A DNA stretch of 64,000 nt from JANQJA01 sp047947185 (lineage in GTDB: Bacteria; Pseudomonadota; Gammaproteobacteria; Pseudomonadales; Azotimanducaceae), in contig CP170502.1 in NCBI GenBank assembly GCA_047947185.1, forward strand, positions 4,712,001 through 4,776,000. Reading direction: 5' to 3'. The position numbers and the translations under genes are program-made. The notes under the pieces were generated by a model. It made no database searches and was not told where the DNA came from. It saw only the letters and a list, made by a program, of their open reading frames with translations. The stretch's first letter is position 1. Each line of letters begins with the position of its first letter. Positions 1 to 7,917 of the stretch are shown piece after piece.

Positions 1-690
1 CAGCCAGACTTTGGTGCCTCAGTTGTCATTCTTGCTGCTGTGCTCGGGATGATTTTCCTCTCGGGAGTTCCATTGCGGTATTTCCTGCCAATGATCCTGG
101 TCGTTGCTGCCGGCGCTGCATATGTGATTGTTGACCAGCCTTACCGCCTGGCACGGCTCACCGCGTTTACGGATCCCTGGGAGCACCAGTTTGGTGGAGG
201 ATACCAGTTAACCCAGGCGCTGATCGCCTTTGGTCGCGGAGAATGGTTCGGGCTGGGGCTGGGCAATAGCATCCAGAAACTGTTTTTTCTCCCGGAAGCA
301 CATACGGACTTCCTGTTTTCAATTATTGCGGAGGAACTTGGCGTGCTCGGTGCGGTGGTTGTTATCGCTGCATTTGCCACACTGGTTATCCGCGGTGCCT
401 GGATTGGCCGAATTGCCGAGATCAGGGGTGAGAGATTCCATGCCCTGCTAGCCTACGGTATTGCCCTGTTACTGGGTGTTCAGGCGGCCATCAATATTGG
501 AGTGAACATTGGCCTGCTGCCGACCAAAGGCCTGACATTGCCGCTCATGAGCTATGGCGGCAACAGCCTTATCATCAGTTTTGTGCTGATCGCAATACTG
601 CTGCGCGTTGAATATGAGTGTGTCCGGGAACCCTTGTTGGCACCTGGTCGGTCGGCGAGAAAAAAGGGGGGCACCAAACATGGTCGCTAG
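1..690 (+). CDS. ftsW: FtsW, septal peptidoglycan polymerase (partial, 5' end cut by window edge)
   Basis: SEDS-family membrane glycosyltransferase that polymerises septal peptidoglycan with PBP3. The reading frame is open from base 1, so only the C-terminal part (about 229 residues) is present. It begins QPDFGASVVI, the conserved region of FtsW/RodA, and contains further family blocks: DPWEHQFGGGYQLTQ, GEWFGLGLGNS, LPEAHTDFLFSIIAEELG and LPLMSYGGNSLI. Several hydrophobic helices follow. The C-terminus is basic (ARKKGGTKHGR). Its last 11 bases overlap murC. In most gammaproteobacteria murG lies between ftsW and murC; here there is no room for it. FtsW rather than RodA is inferred from the division-cluster context. 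Confidence 0.95.
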   Translation, partial: QPDFGASVVILAAVLGMIFLSGVPLRYFLPMILVVAAGAAYVIVDQPYRLARLTAFTDPWEHQFGGGYQLTQALIAFGRGEWFGLGLGNSIQKLFFLPEAHTDFLFSIIAEELGVLGAVVVIAAFATLVIRGAWIGRIAEIRGERFHALLAYGIALLLGVQAAINIGVNIGLLPTKGLTLPLMSYGGNSLIISFVLIAILLRVEYECVREPLLAPGRSARKKGGTKHGR

Positions 691-2125
691 TCCCCTGACA
701 CAAGTGCTGAATGTCCCGGAAATGCGGCGAATCAGGCAAATTCACTTCATCGGTATCGGTGGTGCCGGCATGTGTGGTATCGCGGAGGTATTGCTCAATC
801 AAGGCTACCAGATTTCCGGCTCTGACATCAGCGACGGTCCAGTGACCAGACGATTGCGAGAGCTTGGGGCACGGGTCGACATCGGCCACAGTGCCAGCCA
901 CATCGACGGTGCAGATGTGGTTGTGACGTCGTCAGCGATTGATCCTGCCAATCCTGAAGTCATGGCTGCAGCGCAGCGCCGCATCCCGGTCGTCAGGCGT
1001 GCCGAGATGCTGGCCGAGTTGATGCGTTACAGGCACGGTATTGCCGTCGCCGGTACCCATGGCAAAACAACAACTACCAGCCTCATTGCCTCGGTACTGG
1101 GACAGGCGGGGCTCGACCCGACTTTTGTTATCGGTGGACTACTTAACAGTGCAGCGTCCAACGCCAGGCTGGGTGCCTCCCGCTTCCTGGTTGCCGAAGC
1201 AGATGAATCAGATGCCTCGTTCCTGCATCTCCAGCCAATGGTGGCGGTGTTGACCAACGTGGATCGGGACCACCTGAGCTATTACGAGGGGAGCTTTGAC
1301 AAGCTGCAACGCGCATTCCTCGAGTTTGTCCACAACCTGCCGTTTTACGGTTTGCTGGTGGCCTGCCTGGACGATCCGGTGGTCAAGTCGTTACTCCCGG
1401 ACGTCAAACGATCGGTGTTGACCTACGGCTTTGATGCGGACGCAGACGTGCGCGTAATTGATTTGGTACAGGAAGCGGGCACAACCTTCTTCAGGGTTGC
1501 GCGCACCGGGCATACCGATCTGGATGTGACGCTGGGACTACCTGGTCGCCACAATGTACTGAATGCACTCGCCGCGATTGCGGTGGCAACAGATGAAGGC
1601 GTGAGTGACCAGGATATTGTGGATGGCCTCGCCGCTTTTGGTGGAGTCGGTCGGCGCTTCGAGAATCACGGCCGCTTCAAGGTGGGCAACGGTGACTTTC
1701 TGCTGGTTGATGACTACGGCCATCACCCCAGCGAGGTTCGTGCGACGATCGAATCCGTGCGTGCCGGTTGGCCGGATGCCCGCCTGTTGATGATTTACCA
1801 GCCACACCGGTATACCCGTACGCTGGATCTTTTCGACCAGTTTGTTGAGGTGCTGGCAAGTGTCGATTACCTGATCCTGCTCGATGTCTATGCGGCCGGT
1901 GAAAAGGTTATTCCCGGCGCAACCAGTGAAGACCTGGCAAAAGCACTTGCCAGGAAAAAGCCGGCAGGGGTCGAATTCGTCCGATCCATTGCAGATGTGC
2001 CAGCCCGGCTTGATGAACTGGTTGCGGCAGGAGATTTTGTCCTGACGCAGGGTGCAGGCGAGACGAGCAAACTTGCACTCACCCTGCGGGAGAACTGGGC
2101 TAACAGGAGGTGCGACGGTGATTAA
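680..2125 (+). CDS. murC: UDP-N-acetylmuramate--L-alanine ligase MurC
   Basis: Adds L-alanine to UDP-MurNAc in the cytoplasm, the first amino-acid step of peptidoglycan precursor synthesis. The protein has about 481 residues, normal for the family. Near the N-terminus is the nucleotide-binding block IHFIGIGGAGMCGIAEVL; the ATP loop is GTHGKTTTTSL; then EADESDASFLHL and the C-terminal DDYGHHPSEVRAT and YQPHRYTRT motifs of Mur ligases. An in-frame start exists upstream at 608, but the ATG at 680 is preferred: an AGGGGGG purine tract lies just upstream and the protein then begins close to the family start. It overlaps ftsW by 11 bases, suggesting translational coupling. Confidence 0.96.
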   Translation: MVASPLTQVLNVPEMRRIRQIHFIGIGGAGMCGIAEVLLNQGYQISGSDISDGPVTRRLRELGARVDIGHSASHIDGADVVVTSSAIDPANPEVMAAAQRRIPVVRRAEMLAELMRYRHGIAVAGTHGKTTTTSLIASVLGQAGLDPTFVIGGLLNSAASNARLGASRFLVAEADESDASFLHLQPMVAVLTNVDRDHLSYYEGSFDKLQRAFLEFVHNLPFYGLLVACLDDPVVKSLLPDVKRSVLTYGFDADADVRVIDLVQEAGTTFFRVARTGHTDLDVTLGLPGRHNVLNALAAIAVATDEGVSDQDIVDGLAAFGGVGRRFENHGRFKVGNGDFLLVDDYGHHPSEVRATIESVRAGWPDARLLMIYQPHRYTRTLDLFDQFVEVLASVDYLILLDVYAAGEKVIPGATSEDLAKALARKKPAGVEFVRSIADVPARLDELVAAGDFVLTQGAGETSKLALTLRENWANRRCDGD

Positions 2126-2846
2126 TCGCAAGCTGCTTATTGCCGCGTCCCTGGTTGTTGTGATGGTCGTGATTGCCGTCAATGCGGCACTGGACTATTC
2201 GCTGGAAATCAACTACGTCGCGGTTGATGGAGAGTTGAATGAGGCACAGCGGGAAGAAGTGTTGCTGGTGATGCGTGACGATTTCCAGCGATTTGTGCGA
2301 CTCGATGACATCAAGGCTTCCATCGAGTCCATTCGGTGGATTCATCACGTTGAGGTTGCAAGGCAGTGGCCGGATCGGGTTCGGCTCAGGGTGGTGCCGG
2401 AGCGACCGATTGCCTACTGGAACGATGATTCCTACGTGAACGAAGAGGGACGCGCATTTGCCTCAGCGCACATGCACATAGGCAAACTTACACAGCTTTA
2501 CGGTCCCGAGGGCAAAGAGCAACTTGTGATGCAGCAATACCAGCAGCTAACAAAATCACTGGCGCGCACAGGTGTTTCACTGGAAACACTGCGTCTTGAC
2601 GAACGTGGCGCCTGGGAATTCACAACGGACAGGAAAATCAGGGTTTTACTGGGTAAAGAAGACATCAAGGAGCGAGTTCAGCGGTACCTGCTGGTCATGG
2701 AGAACACCGATCTTGCGGGCCGGATGGATGACGTGGAACAGATTGATACGCGCTATTCCAACGGACTTGCCGTGAGCTGGAAGTCTTCACCCGGTGATCT
2801 TGATGTTGCCAAATCAGAAAACATGCAGAGAGAAATTAGACTATGA
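2118..2846 (+). CDS. ftsQ: Cell division protein FtsQ
   Basis: Bitopic inner-membrane divisome protein linking early and late division proteins through its periplasmic POTRA and beta domains. The GTG start at 2118 is chosen because AGGAGG at 2105-2110 sits 7 bases upstream; it overlaps the murC end by 8 bases. The protein has about 242 residues: a short basic N-terminus (INRK), one membrane segment (LLIAASLVVVMVVIAV), then a POTRA-like part (SIRWIHHVEVARQWPDRVRL) and the FtsQ block ERPIAYWNDDSYVNEEGRAF. The ddl gene that commonly separates murC and ftsQ is absent. The stop overlaps the ftsA start as ATGA. Confidence 0.93.
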   Translation: MINRKLLIAASLVVVMVVIAVNAALDYSLEINYVAVDGELNEAQREEVLLVMRDDFQRFVRLDDIKASIESIRWIHHVEVARQWPDRVRLRVVPERPIAYWNDDSYVNEEGRAFASAHMHIGKLTQLYGPEGKEQLVMQQYQQLTKSLARTGVSLETLRLDERGAWEFTTDRKIRVLLGKEDIKERVQRYLLVMENTDLAGRMDDVEQIDTRYSNGLAVSWKSSPGDLDVAKSENMQREIRL

Positions 2847-4075
2847 CTGCTTCTATGGGGAATCGGATGATTGTCGGGCTCGATATCGGAACCTCCAAGG
2901 TTGTGTGTATCGTCGGCGAAATTTCACCTGAGGGTGACGTCGAGATTATTGGTATAGGCAGCCATCCTTCGCGTGGGCTGAAGAAGGGGGTTGTGGTCAA
3001 CATTGAATCCACGGTCCAGTCTATCCAGCGTGCAGTGGAAGAGGCTGAACTGATGGCTGGCTGCCAGATTAATGCGGTATACGCTGGTATCGCCGGAAGT
3101 CACATCCGCAGCCTCAATTCTCACGGCATAGTGGCGATTCGCGACCGCGAGGTCTTCCAGCCTGATATAGAGCGGGTGATTGATGCGGCACAGGCGGTTG
3201 CGATTCCGGCGGACCAGAAAATCCTGCACATTCTTCCCCAGGAATATGTCATTGACGCCCAGGAAGGTGTCAAGGAGCCGCTTGGCATGTCAGGTGTCCG
3301 CCTGGAAGCCAAAGTTCATCTCGTGACTTGCGCGGTAAACGCGGCCCAGAACATCGAGAAGTGTATTCGCAAGTGCGGGCTTGAGGTTGAAGATGTCATT
3401 CTGGAGCAATTGGCGTCGGGTTATGCCGTGCTGACGGAAGATGAAAAGGACCTGGGTGTGTGTCTGGTTGATATTGGTGGCGGGACCACAGACATAGCTG
3501 TGTTCACGGATGGCGCAATCAGGCATACGGCCGTGATTCCCATCGCCGGTGATCAGGTCACCAACGACATAGCAATGGCGTTACGCACACCCACGCCCAA
3601 TGCTGAAGAGATTAAAATCAAATATGCCTGTGCCCTGGCCAGTCTTGCAGGTGAGAACGAAACCATTAAGGTTCCCAGCGTGGGTGATCGCGTTGATCGT
3701 GATTTGTCCCGGCAGGCGCTTGCGGAAGTGGTTGAGCCAAGGTACGACGAGCTCTTTACCCTGATCCAGGCAGAACTGAGGCGAAGCGGCTTCGAGGACC
3801 TGATTGCGGCCGGCATTGTGTTAACCGGGGGTACCTCCAAGATGGAGGGCGTGGTTGAACTGGCGGAAGAAATCTTTCATATGCCGGTCAGTATAGGGAA
3901 ACCAACCGGCGTCACTGGATTGACCGACATTATTCGAAACCCGATCTATTCAACTGCGGTGGGACTCCTGCTGTACGGGGCGAAGCAGCAGGGAGAGCGT
4001 GTGACGATGCCTGTAAACATGGGCGTTCACGGCCTTGTGGGTAAAGTCAAAAGCTGGTTCATGGGAAATTATTAA
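2843..4075 (+). CDS. ftsA: Cell division protein FtsA
   Basis: Actin-like ATPase that tethers FtsZ to the membrane. About 410 residues, the usual length. Visible motifs are the phosphate-1 loop VGLDIGTSKV, the conserved SHIRSLNSHG region of the 1C subdomain, phosphate-2 VDIGGGTTDIAVF, the adenosine motif GIVLTGGTSKMEG, and the C-terminal amphipathic membrane-targeting helix KVKSWFMGNY. The ATG at 2843 overlaps the ftsQ stop (ATGA); a second in-frame ATG lies at 2855, closer to the conserved GNRMIVGLDIG. ftsZ follows after 32 bases. Confidence 0.97.
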   Translation: MTASMGNRMIVGLDIGTSKVVCIVGEISPEGDVEIIGIGSHPSRGLKKGVVVNIESTVQSIQRAVEEAELMAGCQINAVYAGIAGSHIRSLNSHGIVAIRDREVFQPDIERVIDAAQAVAIPADQKILHILPQEYVIDAQEGVKEPLGMSGVRLEAKVHLVTCAVNAAQNIEKCIRKCGLEVEDVILEQLASGYAVLTEDEKDLGVCLVDIGGGTTDIAVFTDGAIRHTAVIPIAGDQVTNDIAMALRTPTPNAEEIKIKYACALASLAGENETIKVPSVGDRVDRDLSRQALAEVVEPRYDELFTLIQAELRRSGFEDLIAAGIVLTGGTSKMEGVVELAEEIFHMPVSIGKPTGVTGLTDIIRNPIYSTAVGLLLYGAKQQGERVTMPVNMGVHGLVGKVKSWFMGNY

Positions 4076-4107
4076 CTCTAGGAAAGAAACCTTAAGGAGG
4101 TTTACTT

Positions 4108-5256
4108 ATGTTCGAATTAGTTGATAGCGCGCCACAGAGTGCGGTGATCAAGGTGGTTGGTGTTGGTGGTGGCGGCGGCAACGCCGTTCAACATATGGTC
4201 AATCAGGACATCCAGGGGGTTGATTTTATCTGCGCCAACACGGACGCACAGGCGCTGCATAACCTGTCAGCAAAAACGCTGCTGCAACTCGGGTCAAACA
4301 TCACCAAAGGGTTGGGTGCCGGGGCCAATCCCAATATGGGGCGTGAAGCGGCGCTTGAGGACAAGGAACGGATTGCGGAAGTACTGGCGGGCGCCGACAT
4401 GGTGTTCATTACGGCGGGCATGGGTGGCGGTACCGGTACCGGCGCTGCGCCAATTGTGGCCGAGGTTGCCAGGAGCATGAATATCCTGACCGTGGCGGTG
4501 GTTACCAAGCCGTTCGTGTTTGAAGGCAAGAAGCGCATGGCGCTGGCGGAGGCTGGAATCAAGGAGTTGTCCGAGCATGTTGACTCCCTGATCACCATAC
4601 CCAACCAGAAACTGCTGTCCATCATGGGGGTAGAAACCCCACTCTTGAAGGCTTTTGCCTCGGTTGATGACGTGCTGCTGGGTGCCGTGCAGGGTATTGC
4701 TGACCTGATTATCCGTCCTGGCATGATCAACGTCGATTTTGCTGATGTCCGCACCGTCATGTCGGAAATGGGTATGGCGATGATGGGAACTGGCAGTGCC
4801 ACCGGACCCAATCGGGCGCGAGAGGCTGCCGAGGCAGCAATTCGCAGTCCACTGCTGGAAGATATCGACTTCAATGGTGCAAGGGGTATCCTCGTCAACA
4901 TTGCGGCAACCGCAGAAATCTCCCTGGGAGAGTTCTCCGAGGTGGGTGCAACCATTGAGGAATTTGCTTCTGATAACGCAACTGTTGTAGTTGGCACGGT
5001 TATTGATCCGGAAATGCATGACGAGATCCGGGTTACGGTTGTGGCAACAGGTCTGGGGCAGATTGAACTCGAGAAGCCAAGGAAGGTTGTCGACAATACG
5101 CAGAAGAAGATTGCCGGCGACGGTTCAGTGGACTATGGTGACTTTGACCGTCCCACGGTGATGCGGAAAGCGGCAAGCCAGGGTGACAGTGTCCCGACTG
5201 GCAAGGACATGGAATATCTGGATATTCCGGCATTCCTGCGGCGTCAGGCAGACTGA
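4108..5256 (+). CDS. ftsZ: Cell division protein FtsZ
   Basis: Tubulin-like GTPase forming the Z-ring. It is preceded by a strong ribosome binding site, AAGGAGG at 4094-4100. About 382 residues. Motifs: VGVGGGGGNAVQHM near the N-terminus, NTDAQAL, the tubulin signature GMGGGTGTGAAP at about residues 104-113, the T5/T6 region (TKPFVFEGKKR) and the synergy-loop region GMINVDFADVRTVM. The C-terminal tail ends MEYLDIPAFLRRQAD, the conserved peptide bound by FtsA and ZipA. A 165-base gap with a possible promoter separates it from lpxC. Confidence 0.98.
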   Translation: MFELVDSAPQSAVIKVVGVGGGGGNAVQHMVNQDIQGVDFICANTDAQALHNLSAKTLLQLGSNITKGLGAGANPNMGREAALEDKERIAEVLAGADMVFITAGMGGGTGTGAAPIVAEVARSMNILTVAVVTKPFVFEGKKRMALAEAGIKELSEHVDSLITIPNQKLLSIMGVETPLLKAFASVDDVLLGAVQGIADLIIRPGMINVDFADVRTVMSEMGMAMMGTGSATGPNRAREAAEAAIRSPLLEDIDFNGARGILVNIAATAEISLGEFSEVGATIEEFASDNATVVVGTVIDPEMHDEIRVTVVATGLGQIELEKPRKVVDNTQKKIAGDGSVDYGDFDRPTVMRKAASQGDSVPTGKDMEYLDIPAFLRRQAD

Positions 5257-5362
5257 TTGGCTGACGGACGGCTGCGGATTGCTGCAACTAACGGGTCGAC
5301 CCGAGGTCGAACGGTTGTCTCGCCGTCTGCGGATGGCGTGGGGCTGTATTTTGGGCTCGCGG

Positions 5363-5391
5363 TGTGCTGATGCGCGAGATTCTGTTATGAT
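5363..5391 (+). promoter_or_regulatory. Possible extended -10 promoter for lpxC
   Basis: TGTTATGAT at 5383-5391 is an extended -10 element (TGn plus TATGAT). The matching -35 position is weak (TGTGCT at 5363-5368), as is common for extended -10 promoters. It lies in the 165-base ftsZ-lpxC gap, upstream of the lpxC ribosome binding site GGGGA at 5407-5410. Seen by eye only. Confidence 0.45.
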
Positions 5392-5421
5392 TCGCGCCGC
5401 TTTTTGGGGACAAGAACAACA

Positions 5422-6348
5422 ATGATCAAGCAAAGAACGCTGAACAACGTGATTCGTGCGACGGGTGTCGGACTTCACACCGGCGAAAAGGTCTATCTGA
5501 CCTTGCGCCCTGCACCCGCGGACACGGGGATCGTGTTTGTCCGGGTAGATGCCGATCCCGTGCTGGAGATTCCCGCCCTCAGTCCGTATGTCTGCGACAC
5601 AACGCTGGCTACAACGATTGAGAAAGGTGGTTACAAAATTGCCACCATCGAACACCTGATGTCGGCGTTTAGCGGTCTTGGTATTGATAACGCTTATGTG
5701 GAAGTGAGCGGGCCGGAGATGCCGATTATGGACGGCAGTGCAGCTACTTTTGTTTTCCTTATCCAGTCGGCGGGCATTCTTGAACAGAACGCTGCCAAAA
5801 AATTCATAAAAATCAAGAAGAAAGTGAGTGTCACCGGACCTGAAGGCGTGCGCTGGCACAACCAGACAGCCACAATTCAACCCTATGACGGTTTCCGGGT
5901 CAGTCACACCATCGTCTATGACAACCCGGTCATCAAGGAACAGCGGGCCAGCGTCAACTTCAGTACCACCTCATTCGTCAAGGAAGTCAGCCGGGCCCGG
6001 ACTTTTGGCCTGATGCAGGAGTTTGAATTCCTGCGCGAGCAAAATCTTGCCCAGGGTGGCAGTCTGGACAATGCTGTGGTCGTGGACGAGTATCGTGTGC
6101 TCAACGACGAAGGTCTGCGGCACGAAGATGAATTTGTTCGCCACAAGATCCTGGATGCCATTGGTGATCTGTACCTGATGGGCCATGCGATCATTGGCGA
6201 ATTTATTGGCCATAAGTCCGGGCATTCTGCCCATCATGCACTCCGGGAAGCACTGCTGGAACAGCGTGATGCCTGGGAGATAGTGACGTTTGATGACGCG
6301 GACCAGGCGCCAGCAAGCTATGCGCGCTCATTACTGGCGGAGCAGTAG
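5422..6348 (+). CDS. lpxC: UDP-3-O-acyl-N-acetylglucosamine deacetylase LpxC
   Basis: Zinc-dependent deacetylase catalysing the committed step of lipid A synthesis in the cytoplasm. The ATG at 5422 gives MIKQRTLNNVI, the family N-terminus, and about 308 residues. Metal and catalytic motifs are visible: TIEHLMSAFSGLGI (first zinc His and catalytic Glu), HKILDAIGDLYLMG, and GHKSGHSAHHAL with the C-terminal catalytic His. An upstream start at 5404 is in frame but would extend beyond the family start. Position after ftsZ is conserved in gammaproteobacteria. Confidence 0.97.
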   Translation: MIKQRTLNNVIRATGVGLHTGEKVYLTLRPAPADTGIVFVRVDADPVLEIPALSPYVCDTTLATTIEKGGYKIATIEHLMSAFSGLGIDNAYVEVSGPEMPIMDGSAATFVFLIQSAGILEQNAAKKFIKIKKKVSVTGPEGVRWHNQTATIQPYDGFRVSHTIVYDNPVIKEQRASVNFSTTSFVKEVSRARTFGLMQEFEFLREQNLAQGGSLDNAVVVDEYRVLNDEGLRHEDEFVRHKILDAIGDLYLMGHAIIGEFIGHKSGHSAHHALREALLEQRDAWEIVTFDDADQAPASYARSLLAEQ

Positions 6349-6366
6349 CGCACCTTATTGGTGCGG

Positions 6367-6798
6367 CTAACCGTCGAATGCACGATTGGAAAGCCTGATC
6401 AATGCTTCCCGCAATCCCTTATCTTCGATATATTTGGCGGTATCCGCGAGGTGCCGGGCGTTTTCTGCCGACATTGGCAGGGGCGGTCGGCGTCGCTCCG
6501 CTGTGGCGGGCGCCTCGGGTCGTACCGAAACCTTGACTGTTTTCAGGGGCAGGCCCAGTACGGCGATAATTTTTCGGCTCTGATAGCGTACCCGCGTAGC
6601 CAGGGCAGGTGTGGGAGTAACGAGGTGGAGCACCTCGTTATCCAGCGCAGCAACATGAACATTGGCGGGCATGAGGTGGGCAATTTTCTGCTCAACCCGG
6701 AGAAGTTCCTGGGTATGCGTATAGAGGCGATGCAGGGAACCGCGCCGGGTGTTGAGGATCTGGTGCGGATTTTGAATGGATTGTGGAATTCGGGGCAT
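6367..6798 (-). CDS. dciA: DciA-like protein (DUF721), putative replicative helicase loader
   Basis: Small basic protein of 143 residues. The N-terminal half (HTQELLRVEQKIAHLMPAN, then ALATRVRYQSRKII) matches the DUF721 pattern, and the position between lpxC and the M23/secA genes is the usual one for this family in pseudomonad-type genomes. Known family members with this domain (DciA) help load the DnaB helicase in bacteria that lack DnaC. The C-terminal third (RPEAPATAERRRPPLP) is proline- and charge-rich and probably flexible. It is convergent with lpxC, with an 18-base gap carrying a short CGCACC/GGTGCG hairpin. The assignment rests on context and a partial motif match. Confidence 0.75.
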   Translation of the reverse strand: MPRIPQSIQNPHQILNTRRGSLHRLYTHTQELLRVEQKIAHLMPANVHVAALDNEVLHLVTPTPALATRVRYQSRKIIAVLGLPLKTVKVSVRPEAPATAERRRPPLPMSAENARHLADTAKYIEDKGLREALIRLSNRAFDG

Positions 6799-6911
6799 TT
6801 TCGCAGAGGTCAGCAGGCGTCACGGGAATATAACTGGCAGGGTATAGGCAATGGAAGCGCCCTGGCAATCAACACAAACTACAGTAAGTCTGGACTTAAG
6901 TCAGGAAACGC

Positions 6912-7835
6912 ATGAAGTTTATCATCGTCGACAATCGGTCTGGCCGTGCAAGGTCTTTCACCGCAAATGGATTTTTGCTGGGTCTGACATTTGCCGGTCT
7001 GCTTGGTATACCGGTGGCCGCGGGTTACTTTGCCTACCAGAAGGGGATGGGTGAAGCGGCCCTGACCTCTGATATGGTGGGCAAGTGGCGCCAGGTGCTG
7101 GCGGAGCAGGAACGCACTATCGTGAATGCGCAGCGGGACGCCGAGGTGAATCTGGAAGCCAGTGCGCTGAGGCTGGCTCAGTTGCAGGCGCGAATTGTTC
7201 GACTGGACGCCCTGGGTGAGCGGCTTACCAGCGTGGCCAAACTGGATGAAGGGGAATTTGACTTTTCGCAACCACCGGCCATGGGTGGTCCGGAATTACC
7301 TGAGACGGCCGCCGCCTACACACCGCCACCCTACCTGCAGTTGCTGGAACAGCTTGCCCAGGACATAGACAACCGCGAGCAGCAACTCAGTGTGCTGGAG
7401 ACCCTGTTAGTCAATCGCAAACTGCAGGACGATGTTTTCCTTGCCGGGCGACCCGTCAAGAAAGGCTGGATGTCATCCCGCTTTGGCCCACGTAATGATC
7501 CGATTACGGGGCGTCGTGCCTGGCACAATGGGGTCGACTTTGCCGGCAAGGAAGGGGCTGAAGTTGTAACAGTAGCCGCCGGTGTTGTGGTGTACGCAGG
7601 CGCGAGAAGTGGTTACGGCCAGATGGTTGAGGTCAATCACGGTGGTGGTTTTGCAACGCGTTACGGGCATCACAAGGAACTGGTTGTTAAAGTTGGTGAT
7701 ATCGTCAAAAAAGGCCAGGTCATTGGCCTGATGGGCAGCAGCGGGCGCTCCACCGGACCACACGTACACTTTGAAGTCTTCAAGAATGGTCGGGTCGTCG
7801 ATCCGTCAGCCTATATCCATCGCGCCAGCCGATGA
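6912..7835 (+). CDS. M23 family peptidoglycan metallopeptidase
   Basis: Membrane-anchored LytM-type protein of 307 residues. An N-terminal membrane segment (FLLGLTFAGLLGIPVAAGYFA) is followed by a probable coiled coil (KWRQVLAEQERTIVNAQ to about residue 100), then the C-terminal M23 domain: SSRFGPRNDPITGRRAWHNGVDF with the first zinc His/Asp set, and RSTGPHVHFEVF with the HxH ligand pair. These look complete, so the domain could be an active endopeptidase or a divisome activator. Its place between dciA and secA is conserved in related genomes. Ribosome binding site AGGAAA lies upstream. Confidence 0.92.
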   Translation: MKFIIVDNRSGRARSFTANGFLLGLTFAGLLGIPVAAGYFAYQKGMGEAALTSDMVGKWRQVLAEQERTIVNAQRDAEVNLEASALRLAQLQARIVRLDALGERLTSVAKLDEGEFDFSQPPAMGGPELPETAAAYTPPPYLQLLEQLAQDIDNREQQLSVLETLLVNRKLQDDVFLAGRPVKKGWMSSRFGPRNDPITGRRAWHNGVDFAGKEGAEVVTVAAGVVVYAGARSGYGQMVEVNHGGGFATRYGHHKELVVKVGDIVKKGQVIGLMGSSGRSTGPHVHFEVFKNGRVVDPSAYIHRASR

Positions 7836-7917
7836 TCTCCTGACCCTGTCCGGCAGGGCAGGGTACACCCTCTACGACTTACTCTCACATCTTGTGCATT
7901 TAGCGAGTTAATTGATC

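Noticed and set aside
4203..5096. A 297-residue minus-strand frame within ftsZ
   Set aside because: A shadow of ftsZ: low-complexity Ser/Ala-rich composition, opposite a clearly functional gene.
6349..6365. CGCACC-TTATT-GGTGCG hairpin between lpxC and dciA as an intrinsic terminator
   Set aside because: Short stem without a T-run on either strand; could help termination but is not supported as a terminator.
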